This document shows, one piece after another, positions 6,395 to 14,624 of a DNA stretch of 28,677 bases. The stretch lies in contig CAZYPS010000019.1 of assembly GCA_964649445.1 (NCBI GenBank), positions 1 to 28,677 on the forward strand. Reading direction: 5' to 3'. The position numbers and the translations under genes were made by a program. Positions within the stretch are counted from its first letter, which is position 1, and each line of letters starts with the position of its first letter. The notes under the pieces were generated by a model. That model was not told the DNA's origin. It did not search any database and saw only the letters and a list, made by a program, of their open reading frames with translations. Source of the DNA: JAGXLP01 sp964649445. GTDB taxonomy: Bacteria; Bipolaricaulota; Bipolaricaulia; M55B111.

Positions 6395-7909
6395 ATGGAA
6401 GAAGGTTCTGTCGGAAAAGTGGAGACCCAGAAGTTCCACTACGACAGTAATATAGAGCTTGAAAGTGGGAAAGAATTCGGGCCTATCGAAGTCGCTTATG
6501 AGACGTATGGGGAATTAAACAAGGACAAAACCAACGCGATACTGGTTTGTCATTCGCTGACAGGGGATGCCCACGCTGCAGGCTGGCATGCCGGTGACGA
6601 AAAACCGGGCTGGTGGGATAACATGATAGGTCCCGGTAAGGCTTTTGACACGGAGAAATACTTCGTCATAAGCTCCAATGCCCTCGGGGGATGTCAGGGA
6701 ACCACCGGACCTGGCTCAATAAACCCGGAAACCGGAGAACCATACGGTCTGGATTTCCCGGTAATAACGGTCAAGGATATGACCACCGTCCAGAAGAAAC
6801 TACTCGAACACCTGGGAATAGACCGGCTATTTGCAGTATCCGGGGGGTCGCTGGGAGGCATGCAGGCGCTCCAGTGGGCAGTAACCTGGCCCGATAAGGT
6901 TAAATTCGTGATTCCTATTGCCACTACTGCCCAGTCTACCCCGCAACAAATCGCCCTCGACGAGGTCAGGAGAAGGGCAATTATGTCCGATCCAAAATGG
7001 AACGAAGGAAATTATTACGGAGATCGACCGCCGGAAGACGGGCTCAGGCTGGCTAGAATGATAGGTCATATAACCTATCTAAGCGATACGTCCATGAAAG
7101 AAAAATTCGGAAGAAAACTGCAAAGCGGTGAAAAGTTCAACTTCGACTTCGACGTTGACTTTGAAGTCGAAAACTACCTTCACTACAAAGGTGGGACATT
7201 CGTCGAGCGGTTCGACGCCAACTCTTACCTCTACCTCACCAAGGCCGTCGATTATTTCGACATGACAAACGGGGGGGACCGAACATTAACTGAGGCTTTC
7301 TCCGGAGTCGAATCGAAGTTCCTGGTGACGTCGATTACTTCCGACTGGCTCTACCCTCCCTATCAATCCAAGGAGATCGTCAAGGCCCTCGAATCAAACG
7401 GTGTCGACGTGACCTATTCCGAGATAACTTCGACTTACGGTCACGATGCCTTCTTTCTCGAACCGGGACAACTAAAGCACATGATAGCTAACTTCCTGTC
7501 TCAGGTCCTGGTAAAGGACGTCATGCAAAGTAAAGTCCCTGTAATTCACAAAGAAACCTCAATCAAAGAAGCCTCGAAGACAATCATCGACAGTGACTTC
7601 ACCCATATCCCCGTAGTCGAAGAAGGGGATAGGTTGGCTGGTATTGTTACCGCCTGGGACGTTGCAAACGCGGTAGCAAACGACTTCTCCTCTCTCGCCC
7701 CTATAATGACCACGGACGTGATAACGGCATCTCCGGAAGAATCGATAAAAAGAGTCACGGATAAGATCAACCAATACAATATCTCCGCCCTTCCCGTAGT
7801 AAACGAGAGCTGCGAAGTTATGGGACTTGTAACGAGCGATAGCATTACACAGCTCATCCAGGGCCAGCAACCTATCCCGGGGACCGAAGAGGGAATAGAT
7901 AATTCCTGA
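6395..7909 (+). CDS. metX: Homoserine O-acetyltransferase fused to two CBS domains
   Basis: Transfers acetyl from acetyl-CoA to homoserine, the first step from homoserine to methionine. Residues 1-370 are the alpha/beta-hydrolase MetX domain: LVCHSLTGDAHAAG (oxyanion region), NALGGCQGTTGP, nucleophile Ser152 in SGGSLGGM, Asp317 (TSDWLYPP) and His350 (YGHDAFF). Residues about 374-488 are a CBS pair: VLVKDVMQSKVPVI...HIPVVEEGDRLAGIVT and APIMTTDVITASP...ISALPVVNESCEVMGLVT. Plain MetX is about 370-380 aa, so 504 aa reflects the fusion. MetX-CBS fusions are known, notably in methanogenic archaea. CBS pairs usually bind adenosyl compounds, so SAM or nucleotide feedback is a fair inference. The ATG follows CGAGGG. 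The gene stands alone behind a folded leader. Confidence 0.95.
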   Translation: MEEGSVGKVETQKFHYDSNIELESGKEFGPIEVAYETYGELNKDKTNAILVCHSLTGDAHAAGWHAGDEKPGWWDNMIGPGKAFDTEKYFVISSNALGGCQGTTGPGSINPETGEPYGLDFPVITVKDMTTVQKKLLEHLGIDRLFAVSGGSLGGMQALQWAVTWPDKVKFVIPIATTAQSTPQQIALDEVRRRAIMSDPKWNEGNYYGDRPPEDGLRLARMIGHITYLSDTSMKEKFGRKLQSGEKFNFDFDVDFEVENYLHYKGGTFVERFDANSYLYLTKAVDYFDMTNGGDRTLTEAFSGVESKFLVTSITSDWLYPPYQSKEIVKALESNGVDVTYSEITSTYGHDAFFLEPGQLKHMIANFLSQVLVKDVMQSKVPVIHKETSIKEASKTIIDSDFTHIPVVEEGDRLAGIVTAWDVANAVANDFSSLAPIMTTDVITASPEESIKRVTDKINQYNISALPVVNESCEVMGLVTSDSITQLIQGQQPIPGTEEGIDNS

Positions 7910-7937
7910 CCACTCCATCAGTTTCTTAGTTAACTAA

Positions 7938-8480
7938 TTAGCGATTTTTTTCGAAGTAGCTGATCAAAGATTTGTAATATTCCGTTTGTTTCTCGTACAG
8001 GGTTTATACTGAACCCCCAGAAATTCCCGTCTAGGCGAAATAACCTCTCTTATTTTGGGCTCGGGAAATTTTCTTAGCACCCCTTCCTTTTTCTTGGCAA
8101 CCACTGCTGTTTCTTTTGCCGCCGATTCCTACTCGACCGGAACTCATATTTTCGAGTCATATACATCAGGCGGAATTTATAGCCAAGGTTTGCTTTTACT
8201 GTAGCCCCCACTCGCCCTCACGGAATTATCTTCGGAAGATAACGCGTTAAAGGTTTCCTAACGGTTTTCATCCTGTAGATTACACCTTCCATGAGTGCCT
8301 GAAACATCTCCTTCTTTCCGTAAGAAATAGAAAAACCGACGAAACCACATCTCATATAAGGTCTCCAACCAGGTGATCCTTCCCCCTGTTAAAAACGGTA
8401 CAAATATCAATCCAGAGGAACCCGGTTCCGCATTTCCCACGTGGTGATTTAGCTAGTGATCGACGGAACTACCCGGTTAC
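7938..8480 (-). pseudogene. Decayed FGGY-family carbohydrate kinase (3' half recognisable)
   Basis: Minus-strand fragments in different frames line up with the C-terminal half of FGGY kinases, in order. First SLAKSPRG, then after a frame change PGSSGLIFVPFLTGG (sugar-binding loop). After another change come MRCGFVGFSISYGKKEMFQ and ALMEGVIYRMKTV. Then ASGGYSKSKPWL with stop codons inside, IPPDVYDSK, and ESAAKETAVVA. Last is a C-terminal LYEKQTEYYKSLISYFEKNR before TAA at 7938. At least three frame changes and three internal stops are needed, so it is not functional. The best ORF inside it (8258-8440, 60 codons) is only a piece. It is not a copy of the intact FGGY kinase at 10637: the loop sequences differ. 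The N-terminal half is not recognisable upstream of about 8480. Confidence 0.85.
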
Positions 8481-8904
8481 TTCCCGACCAATATCGAGGC
8501 TAAAACACGGATTTTCTCGAATTTTTCTGAAGATAGTACACACTTTAAGATTCCCAATTTCGATCAAAAAGCTTTGACGTTAAATTCCGGATAAGCTAAA
8601 TCATGCGCTGGTTTTTCGCCTTATAAAAGAAATATCTAAATTCAAGCTCTGGGTTTTCAATATCTTAGGGTTTTGCAAAAAATCTCATTTTAATTTACTT
8701 TCTAAATGACAAACTGGTTAAAATGGGAACCATTTAATTGACTCTCTGACGAAACTATACAATACGCTTTTTACGTTAATGCTCAATCTGGGGTTCAGAT
8801 ACAGATACTTTTACTTCAAGTCGAATTAAAACTCAAAGACTGGACAACAGATAGCAAATTTTTCAGTTAATTTAAAAAACGTAACTTTTTAGAGGTGATT
8901 TCGC
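8481..8904. other. A+T-rich intergenic region, probably pseudogene remnant plus promoter
   Basis: About 420 nt with no ORF of note. The left part may hold the eroded N-terminal half of the kinase pseudogene, but I cannot align it. At 8715-8732 an inverted repeat TGGTT-N8-AACCA, flanked by AAAC and ATTT, looks operator-like. TTGACT (8738-8743) and TACAAT (8758-8763) follow with a short 14-nt spacer, a poor promoter for the dehydrogenase gene. Confidence 0.4.
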
Positions 8905-9876
8905 TTGAAAAAGAACTTTAAAATTCTTTCCATGCTCAAGCCGATTCAAAAAGCTGCCGACGAACTAAAAAATTACGGTGAAGTTACAGTTGGGACTTCT
9001 TTGACCAGGAACGAAGTTCTAAATCAAATCAGTACTTTTGACGCGGTTCTGGCAGACGACGAGTTTGCTTACGACGAAGAATTTTTCAACCAAGCGGACC
9101 AACTTAGGATCGTTTCCCGGGTTGGAGTCGGTTACGAGAACGTAGATTTAACCGCAGCCACAAAACATGGGATAATGGTTACCAATACTCCCGGTGTGAT
9201 GGCGGAATCGGTAGCCGAACATACTATTGCCCTGATGCTGGCGAGCTCCAACAATTTAGTCCAGGCAGACAGAGAAGTAAGGGAAGGTAACTGGGAATGG
9301 GAAAAGTTCCGGGGCATGGAACTATGGAATGGAACCTTTGGTCAGGTAGGTCTGGGTAAAATTGGGTACCAGGTGGCAAAAAAAGTTTCAGCATGCTTTA
9401 ATATGAGGATTACAGTTCACGACCCTTTCGCGCCTGAAGAAAGGGTTCTAAGTGTTGGTGGTAAATCCGGCAGTCTGGATTCCACTCTCAAAGATTCGGA
9501 TATAGTTTCAATAAACGTTCCCCTCACCGACGAAACCAAACACATGATCTCCAAAAATCAATTAAGGCAAATGAAAGATTCCGCAATTCTTGTAAATACC
9601 AGCCGGGGTAAAGTAATTGACCAAGAGGCACTCATATGGGCATTGAAAAAAGGTGAAATTGGAAAAGCCGCTTTAGACGTACTGGACCAGGAACCCCCAC
9701 CCCAGAATAGCGAACTGTTCGAACTAGACAACGTCATCCTGACTCCCCACCAGGCAAGTAATACCCACCAAGGGGTAGAAAACATGTTCATGGAATCAAC
9801 CCAAAATCTAATTTCCGCCCTGGAAGGCAAGCAACCCAAGTTTTTAATTAACACGGAATTGTCAAAAGGAAAATAA
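8905..9876 (+). CDS. D-isomer-specific 2-hydroxyacid dehydrogenase
   Basis: NAD(P)-dependent reduction of a 2-keto acid to a D-2-hydroxy acid, or the reverse, in the cytoplasm. The 323-aa protein has the split catalytic domain around a Rossmann domain. It shows GVGYENVD (74-81), GLGKIG (149-154) for NAD and Asp173 (VHDPF). The catalytic set is Arg234 (NTSRGKV), Glu263 (LDQEPP) and His282 (TPHQAS). All key residues are intact. It resembles phosphoglycerate/glyoxylate dehydrogenases but has no C-terminal ACT domain, so serine synthesis is less likely than a role in sugar-acid metabolism. The start is TTG with AGAGGTGAT 6-8 nt upstream. It stands between two pseudogenes; its own integrity suggests selection. 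Confidence 0.93.
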   Translation: MKKNFKILSMLKPIQKAADELKNYGEVTVGTSLTRNEVLNQISTFDAVLADDEFAYDEEFFNQADQLRIVSRVGVGYENVDLTAATKHGIMVTNTPGVMAESVAEHTIALMLASSNNLVQADREVREGNWEWEKFRGMELWNGTFGQVGLGKIGYQVAKKVSACFNMRITVHDPFAPEERVLSVGGKSGSLDSTLKDSDIVSINVPLTDETKHMISKNQLRQMKDSAILVNTSRGKVIDQEALIWALKKGEIGKAALDVLDQEPPPQNSELFELDNVILTPHQASNTHQGVENMFMESTQNLISALEGKQPKFLINTELSKGK

Positions 9877-9919
9877 TGGTCACCAGAAGTTCTTTCGATA
9901 GATTTAAAGAAGAATATCA

Positions 9920-10581
9920 ATGAAACTAACCAAACCAGCTGTCGGAAAGACGATAGATCACACCTTCTTGAGCCCGGATGGCACTCTTGAAGACGTCAAA
10001 GAGTTACGTGAAAAAGCTCGCGAACACAACTTCGCTACTTTAGCAATTTCCCCGGACTCCGTTAAATACGCGAGCGAAAAGCTAGAAGACACTGAAGTCG
10101 GAGTTGATGTAGCCATTGGTTTCCCGCTCGGATACACAACTACCGGGACTAAAGTATTTTAAACCATCAATCAATCCGGAATAGAACAACCGAGGTTGAT
10201 ATTGTAACCGACTTAGTTGCCCTCAAAGGGGTAAGTGGGCGAAAGTCAAAGACGACATAAGGACTGTCACCAGAGCTGCCGGATAAAAGTGTTCGAAATG
10301 TTTTTTGAAATCTGTTATTTGAATGAAAAGGAGGTAAGAAATCTGGGGAACATTTGCCTGGAAGCGGACGGCGTTGATTTTATCAGAACTTCTACAGGAT
10401 TCGGTCCTGAAGTAGCTACTGTCAACCTATAAAGCTAATGAAAGAAGTAGTTGGAGATAAGGTTAAAGGGAAAACAGCGGGAGGTATCAGGACACTTAAA
10501 AGCTACAAAAAAATACGTAAAGCAGGTGCTTCCAGTATTGGTATTAGCTCAGGTTTAGCAATTATAACCGAGTTAGGGTGA
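9920..10581 (+). pseudogene. deoC: Frameshifted deoxyribose-phosphate aldolase
   Basis: The first 80 codons are clean DeoC: TIDHTFLSPDGTLEDV and IGFPLGYTTTGTKVF, then TAA at 10162. Further DeoC blocks continue in other frames: TEVDIVTDLVALKG, KWAKVKDDIRTVTRAAG, FEICYLNEKEVRNLG, EADGVDFIRTSTGFGPE, and KLMKEVVGDKVK with TAGGIRTLKSYKKIR, ending GISSGLAIITELG at 10581. At least three frameshifts or stops separate them. The Schiff-base Lys of the VKTSTGF motif reads Arg (IRTSTGF), another sign of lost function. The family cleaves 2-deoxyribose-5-phosphate to acetaldehyde and glyceraldehyde-3-phosphate. High remaining similarity suggests recent inactivation, or sequencing error less likely given the Lys change. 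It follows the 2-hydroxyacid dehydrogenase by 43 nt with a weak SD. Confidence 0.92.
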
Positions 10582-10636
10582 ACTTTAGCCAGAAATAATT
10601 GTGGCTCGTTAGAAAATTTAAAAAGAGGAGGTATTT

Positions 10637-12172
10637 GTGCGCGGTCATATTTTAGCTCACGATCTTGGAACGACCGGGGATAAAGCAACTATTTATAACA
10701 AAAAAGGGGGACTAATAAATAGTACTTTTTCCGACTACGTAACTTACCGTCCCCACAACGGTTGGGCCGAACAGGATCCCAGAGATTGGTGGCAGGCAGT
10801 TTGCAATTCTACGAAAAAATTACTCGATCAGACCGACGTTAATAAGGACAGCATAGATGTTATCAGTTTTAGTGGTCAAATGATGGGATGCCTGCCGCTG
10901 AATAAAAAAGGGGAACCGCTCCGTCGGGCAATAATCTGGGCCGACCGCCGAAGCGTAACCCAGGCGGAAGAATTGAAAAATAAAATAGGTATGGACCAGC
11001 TGTACAAAATAACGGGCCATCGGATAAGTCCAAATTACTCCCTGACGAAAATTATGTGGGTCATGAAAAACGAACCTGAAGTTTACAAAAACACTCATAA
11101 ATTCGTGCACTCCAAGGACTACATCGTAAATAAGCTAACTGGTCAATTCGCAACTGACTATTCCGACGCTTCCGGTATGAATTTGTACGATATCCGGGAA
11201 AAGCGCTGGTCCCCCAATATCCTGAAAGCATCGGGCCTGGAGAGAGAAAAACTTCCCAGCGTTCACTCGTCATTTGATGTCATTGGAGAGGTAACCAGAA
11301 ACGCCTCAAAAGAGATTGGATTGAGCCCCGGTACCCCGGTGGTACTTGGAGCTGGCGACGGGTCAGCTGCAACAGTTGGCGCTGCAGTTGTAAGCGAAGG
11401 AAGAGCTTATAACTATATTGGCTCGTCGTCGTGGATAGGGCTGGCAACCAAAGAACCAATTTTCGATCCGGACCGGAAAACTTTTAACTGGATTCATATG
11501 GATCCGAATATGTACGTACCTTGTGGAACTATGCAATCCGCTGGGGCTTCGTTCAGCTGGCTAAAAGACACGCTGTGCCTTCTGGAAGAAGATGCCGCTC
11601 GGGACCTCGACCTGGATCCTTACGAATTAATGAATTTATCAGTAAAAGGTTCAGAACAGGGTGCCGGGAACCTGATCTATCTTCCTTATTTACAGGGAGA
11701 AAGGAGTCCGCTCTGGAACCCTAATGCAAAAGGAGCCTTCATAGGACTTACGATTAGACACGATCGAAAAGACATTATTCGCTCGGTAGTAGAAGGAATT
11801 TCATTTAACTTAAAGATAATCAGCGAGATCTTCAAGGACAAAACAAGTTTCTCTCAAATTAAACTGATTGGCGGCGGTGCCAAGAGCCCAACCTGGTGTC
11901 AGATACTAGCAGACATTTACGACAAAGAAGTTCAAATACCCAGAGTGATAGAGGGAGCAACGTCTCTCGGTGCGGCTATAGCCGGAGGAGTTGGGGTGGA
12001 AATTTTTGATAGCTTAGACGTATCTTCGGAAATAAACCCGGTTAAAAACGTGCAAAAACCGGACGAGGAAGCGGTAAAAAAATACGCCGATTTATTTCCG
12101 GTATTTAAGGAGAGTTATCGTTCCCTTGTCGATGTTTTTGACAGCCTGGAAGCCGTGGACGACAAAACTTAA
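10637..12172 (+). CDS. FGGY-family carbohydrate kinase (xylulokinase-like)
   Basis: ATP-dependent phosphorylation of a sugar, probably a pentulose or keto-sugar acid. The 511-aa protein has both FGGY actin-like domains: AHDLGTTGDKATIY (phosphate-1 loop), SFSGQMMG, IIWADRR, and GAGDGSAATVG with catalytic Asp241. The C-terminal domain has IYLPYLQGERSPLWNPNAKG and the IGGGAKSPTWCQILAD adenosine motif. It is full length and intact. The start is GTG with AGAGGAGG 7 nt before it. The neighbour 68 nt downstream is an HPS/KGPDC-type enzyme. A kinase plus KGPDC pair occurs in L-gulonate/ascorbate pathways (LyxK with SgbH/UlaD), while a xylulokinase or ribulokinase would feed the RuMP enzymes. The sequence does not decide between these. 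Confidence 0.92.
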   Translation: MRGHILAHDLGTTGDKATIYNKKGGLINSTFSDYVTYRPHNGWAEQDPRDWWQAVCNSTKKLLDQTDVNKDSIDVISFSGQMMGCLPLNKKGEPLRRAIIWADRRSVTQAEELKNKIGMDQLYKITGHRISPNYSLTKIMWVMKNEPEVYKNTHKFVHSKDYIVNKLTGQFATDYSDASGMNLYDIREKRWSPNILKASGLEREKLPSVHSSFDVIGEVTRNASKEIGLSPGTPVVLGAGDGSAATVGAAVVSEGRAYNYIGSSSWIGLATKEPIFDPDRKTFNWIHMDPNMYVPCGTMQSAGASFSWLKDTLCLLEEDAARDLDLDPYELMNLSVKGSEQGAGNLIYLPYLQGERSPLWNPNAKGAFIGLTIRHDRKDIIRSVVEGISFNLKIISEIFKDKTSFSQIKLIGGGAKSPTWCQILADIYDKEVQIPRVIEGATSLGAAIAGGVGVEIFDSLDVSSEINPVKNVQKPDEEAVKKYADLFPVFKESYRSLVDVFDSLEAVDDKT

Positions 12173-12240
12173 ATAATTTTTTCGTTTTGCTTTTCGACTG
12201 AAATCCGGGACCTTGTTACCGTATATTTTGGAGGAATCCC

Positions 12241-12873
12241 ATGAAATTACAGATAGCAATTGATTCCATGACCGATGACGAGGCTCTTAAATTTATTCAA
12301 TCTGTCGAACAGTACTCGGATATAATTGAAATCGGTACTCCATTGATTTATAAGTACGGGCTTAAGTTCGTCAGCAAGGTCAACGAGAAGATCTCCACCG
12401 CTCAGTTGCTCGCTGATGCCAAAATCGTCGATGCCGGTGCCCTGGAATCACGAATGTTCCTTGAAAACGGAGCTGATATAATTACGGTTCTTGGAGGCGC
12501 CAGCAATACAACTATTAAAGAAGCCAGGACCATCGTTCAGGATTACCGAGCAAAATTAATGATTGACCTTATCGACACTCCTTCACGGAAAAAAGTCAAC
12601 CGAGTTAAAGAATTACACAAATTTGGCTGTGACTATTTTTGCATTCATCGCCCCAGCGATACGAAAACAGAAGAAAATTTGTTTTTACCCGATTTTTCCA
12701 GTATTTCCTCCGAACTTTATTTGGCTGCAGCAGGAGGAATAAACGGGGAGAATATTCGAAAAGTCATTAGTTACAACCCCGAGGTAATTATTATCGGTTC
12801 TGCAATCACAGAAGCTACCGACCCGATGATTCAAGCAAAGAAATTTAGTCAAATAATAAAGAACAGAGACTAA
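12241..12873 (+). CDS. hxlA: 3-hexulose-6-phosphate synthase / 3-keto-L-gulonate-6-phosphate decarboxylase family
   Basis: Member of the OMP-decarboxylase superfamily, 210 aa, a TIM barrel with Asp8 (AIDSMT), Glu30 (IIEIGTPL) and the DxKxxD motif Asp59-Lys61-Asp64. HPS joins formaldehyde to ribulose-5-phosphate (Mg2+-dependent, reversible). KGPDC decarboxylates 3-keto-L-gulonate-6-phosphate to xylulose-5-phosphate. The active site is mixed: LADAKI and SRMF look like KGPDC, while VLGGA and IDLI look like HPS. At the KGPDC HRSRD motif it reads HRPSD, keeping the first Arg and losing the second. A hexuloisomerase gene (hxlB-like) at 20355 favours HPS. The kinase immediately upstream leaves KGPDC open. 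The ATG is preceded by TGGAGG. The gene appears to close the kinase transcript. Confidence 0.85.
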   Translation: MKLQIAIDSMTDDEALKFIQSVEQYSDIIEIGTPLIYKYGLKFVSKVNEKISTAQLLADAKIVDAGALESRMFLENGADIITVLGGASNTTIKEARTIVQDYRAKLMIDLIDTPSRKKVNRVKELHKFGCDYFCIHRPSDTKTEENLFLPDFSSISSELYLAAAGGINGENIRKVISYNPEVIIIGSAITEATDPMIQAKKFSQIIKNRD

Positions 12874-12948
12874 TTCGATAATTATCTGCCCCAATAACGC
12901 GCCCAAGCAACACCGATACACTTATTAAATTATTTCACCTTTGCAAAT

Positions 12949-12976
12949 TTGACAAAAGAGTTGGTCTATGTATAAT
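12949..12976 (+). promoter_or_regulatory. Promoter of the iclR-eda-kdgK unit
   Basis: TTGACA (12949-12954), 16-nt spacer, TATAAT (12971-12976): both hexamers are perfect. The predicted leader is about 115 nt and contains two inverted repeats. Confidence 0.75.
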
Positions 12977-13027
12977 AAATTTGAGAATAGAAAAGTCAGT
13001 TTAATATGAACAAACTTTTTAGTGGAA

Positions 13028-13064
13028 TTAATCAGGATAATTTTTGATTCTCCAGCCTGATTAA
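13028..13064. promoter_or_regulatory. Long perfect inverted repeat in the iclR leader
   Basis: TTAATCAGG (13028-13036) and CCTGATTAA (13056-13064) are perfect 9-bp arms separated by 19 nt. The site lies downstream of the promoter. It could be a two-half-site operator for the IclR dimer (autoregulation) or a hairpin in the leader RNA. No U-tract follows in the plus direction, so it is not a terminator for the plus strand. Confidence 0.5.
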
Positions 13065-13069
13065 AAAAT

Positions 13070-13087
13070 ACTCCCAGGATCAGGAGT
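13070..13087 (+). promoter_or_regulatory. Hairpin that covers the iclR ribosome binding site
   Basis: ACTCC (13070-13074) pairs perfectly with GGAGT (13083-13087), which contains the SD (CAGGAG) of the iclR gene. Translation could therefore be damped, keeping regulator levels low. The stem is only 5 bp, so the effect may be modest. Confidence 0.4.
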
Positions 13088-13097
13088 TAAATAAATA

Positions 13098-13886
13098 ATG
13101 GTTACAACAGAAGGAGAAAACACAGAAGATTCCAGTTACCTAAATAAATCCCTCGATAAAGCTCTATCAATCCTTGACCTTTTTGACTCGGAAAACCCCA
13201 GCCTCAGCGTTACCGAAATCGCTAACAAGTACGATACAAACCCAAGTTCACTTTACCCCATCTTACACACTCTGGAAAAACACGGCTATCTCTCACGAGA
13301 CGAGGATAAGTCATACAGTTTGGGGCTGGCTTTCGCTAAAAAAAGCAGACTGGTCCTCGATAGATTGAACCTTTCCGTTGAAGCCAGATCCGAACTGGAA
13401 AACCTGCGAGACAAAACTCAAAAGACGGTCCATTTAGGCTACTTAAACGAGGCAAAAGTCGTATACATCGACAAGGTCGAATCAAAGGGCGGAATCAAGC
13501 TTTATTCCTCACCTGGAAAAACGGCTCCTATTCATGCTACCTCTTTAGGTAAGGTCATTCTTGCTTATTTGCCTGATGAAAAGGTCGAAGAAATTTTGAC
13601 TGTGGTAACGCTTAACCCGGAAACCGCTAACACGATCACTTCTACTGAAGAACTAATGCAGGAGCTCGAAGAAATAAACCAACAGGGATATGCTCTTGAC
13701 AACGAAGAATTCGAGGAGGGAATAAAGTGCATAGCTTCACCTATTTTCAACCACGACGGCGAAGTAGAAGCTGCAGTAAGTATCACCGGACTTGCGGCTC
13801 AGATGAAGAATGAAGACATAGAATCCCTGGTTCCTTTAGTTAAAAACTCGGCAAAAAAGATCTCAGCCAAACTGGGCCACGAATAA
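13098..13886 (+). CDS. IclR-family transcriptional regulator
   Basis: A 262-aa regulator. Residues about 17-75 are the winged helix-turn-helix (ALSILDLF, LSVTEIANKYDTNPSSLYPILHTLEKHGYL). Residues about 90-258 are the GAF-like effector domain with VHLGYLNEAKVVYIDKVE, HATSLGKVILAYLP and the GYALDNEEFEEGIKCIASPI motif typical of IclR sensors. IclR proteins commonly control sugar-acid and KDG catabolism (KdgR type). It is followed 28 nt later by eda and then kdgK, so it most likely senses 2-keto-3-deoxygluconate or a phosphorylated relative. It has its own consensus promoter, an inverted repeat in the leader and an SD partly hidden in a hairpin. Confidence 0.95.
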   Translation: MVTTEGENTEDSSYLNKSLDKALSILDLFDSENPSLSVTEIANKYDTNPSSLYPILHTLEKHGYLSRDEDKSYSLGLAFAKKSRLVLDRLNLSVEARSELENLRDKTQKTVHLGYLNEAKVVYIDKVESKGGIKLYSSPGKTAPIHATSLGKVILAYLPDEKVEEILTVVTLNPETANTITSTEELMQELEEINQQGYALDNEEFEEGIKCIASPIFNHDGEVEAAVSITGLAAQMKNEDIESLVPLVKNSAKKISAKLGHE

Positions 13887-13914
13887 AAAACTACCATAAG
13901 GAGGAAATTAAGAA

Positions 13915-14568
13915 ATGGCGAACGGAGCAGAAAAGAAGAAATTGCTTCTAGATTCTGGAGTGGTTGGAGTAATAAGAACTGAGAGTTCGGAAAAACTCAT
14001 TAACGTCTCAAGGGCAATTAAAAGGGGCGGGGTAAACTGCATTGAAGTCGCAATGACCACCCCAAATGCACTTTCGGTCATCGAAGAAGTTTCCGATAGA
14101 CTGGAAGACGTACTTGTCGGCGCGGGAACCGTTCTGGATGCCGAAACAGCCCGATCCGCAATACTTGCAGGGGCAGAGTACCTCGTCTCTCCAACCACGG
14201 ATCTCGACATGATAAAAATGGCAAAGAGGTACGACAAAATAGTCGCTCCTGGCGCATTTACTCCTACCGAAGTAATGACCGCCTGGGAAGCCGGGGCGGA
14301 TTTCGTAAAGATCTTCCCCGCTTCCAGGCTGGGGCCAAAAATTATCAGTGATGTTAAAGCTCCCCTCCCGCAGGTTTCGCTGATGCCCACAGGGGGTGTA
14401 AATAAGAAAAACGCTGCTGACTTTATCCGGGCCGGAGCTGACGTTCTGTGTGTAGGGTCCGCTCTTTTAGACAAGGAATCAATGGCTAATGAAAATTACG
14501 AGGTACTAACACAAAATGCCAGAGAACTAGTAGAGGCAGTCGAGAAAGGACGGGAAAAGACCCAATAA
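13915..14568 (+). CDS. eda: 2-keto-3-deoxy-6-phosphogluconate (KDPG) aldolase
   Basis: Class I aldolase splitting KDPG into pyruvate and glyceraldehyde-3-phosphate; some members also cleave 4-hydroxy-2-oxoglutarate. The 217-aa TIM barrel shows the general acid/base Glu44 (IEVAMTTP), the Schiff-base Lys132 (FVKIFPAS) and the phosphate-binding TGGV (159-162) and VGSAL regions. The Arg of the E. coli VTLRT motif is Thr here, as in some other bacterial branches. AAGGAGG precedes the ATG at good spacing. It lies between iclR and kdgK and makes, with the kinase, a complete KDG to pyruvate route. Upstream dehydratases or isomerases are not in this window. Confidence 0.95.
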   Translation: MANGAEKKKLLLDSGVVGVIRTESSEKLINVSRAIKRGGVNCIEVAMTTPNALSVIEEVSDRLEDVLVGAGTVLDAETARSAILAGAEYLVSPTTDLDMIKMAKRYDKIVAPGAFTPTEVMTAWEAGADFVKIFPASRLGPKIISDVKAPLPQVSLMPTGGVNKKNAADFIRAGADVLCVGSALLDKESMANENYEVLTQNARELVEAVEKGREKTQ

Positions 14569-14624
14569 AAGATTTATTAAAAAATGGTTTTACTCTAACT
14601 ACAGGAGGTCCCTAGCATAAAACT

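Noticed and set aside
7559..7918. 119-codon minus-strand ORF inside metX
   Set aside because: Antisense shadow of the CBS-domain coding region.
7926..7937. Perfect palindrome TTAGTTAACTAA after metX, near a run of T
   Set aside because: All but two bases are A/T and it has no loop, so it is a poor terminator; the T run is explained by Lys/Glu codons of the pseudogene on the other strand.
8258..8440. 60-codon minus-strand ORF as a separate gene
   Set aside because: Its first part is the FGGY sugar-binding loop and its tail is out of frame; it is a piece of the kinase pseudogene.
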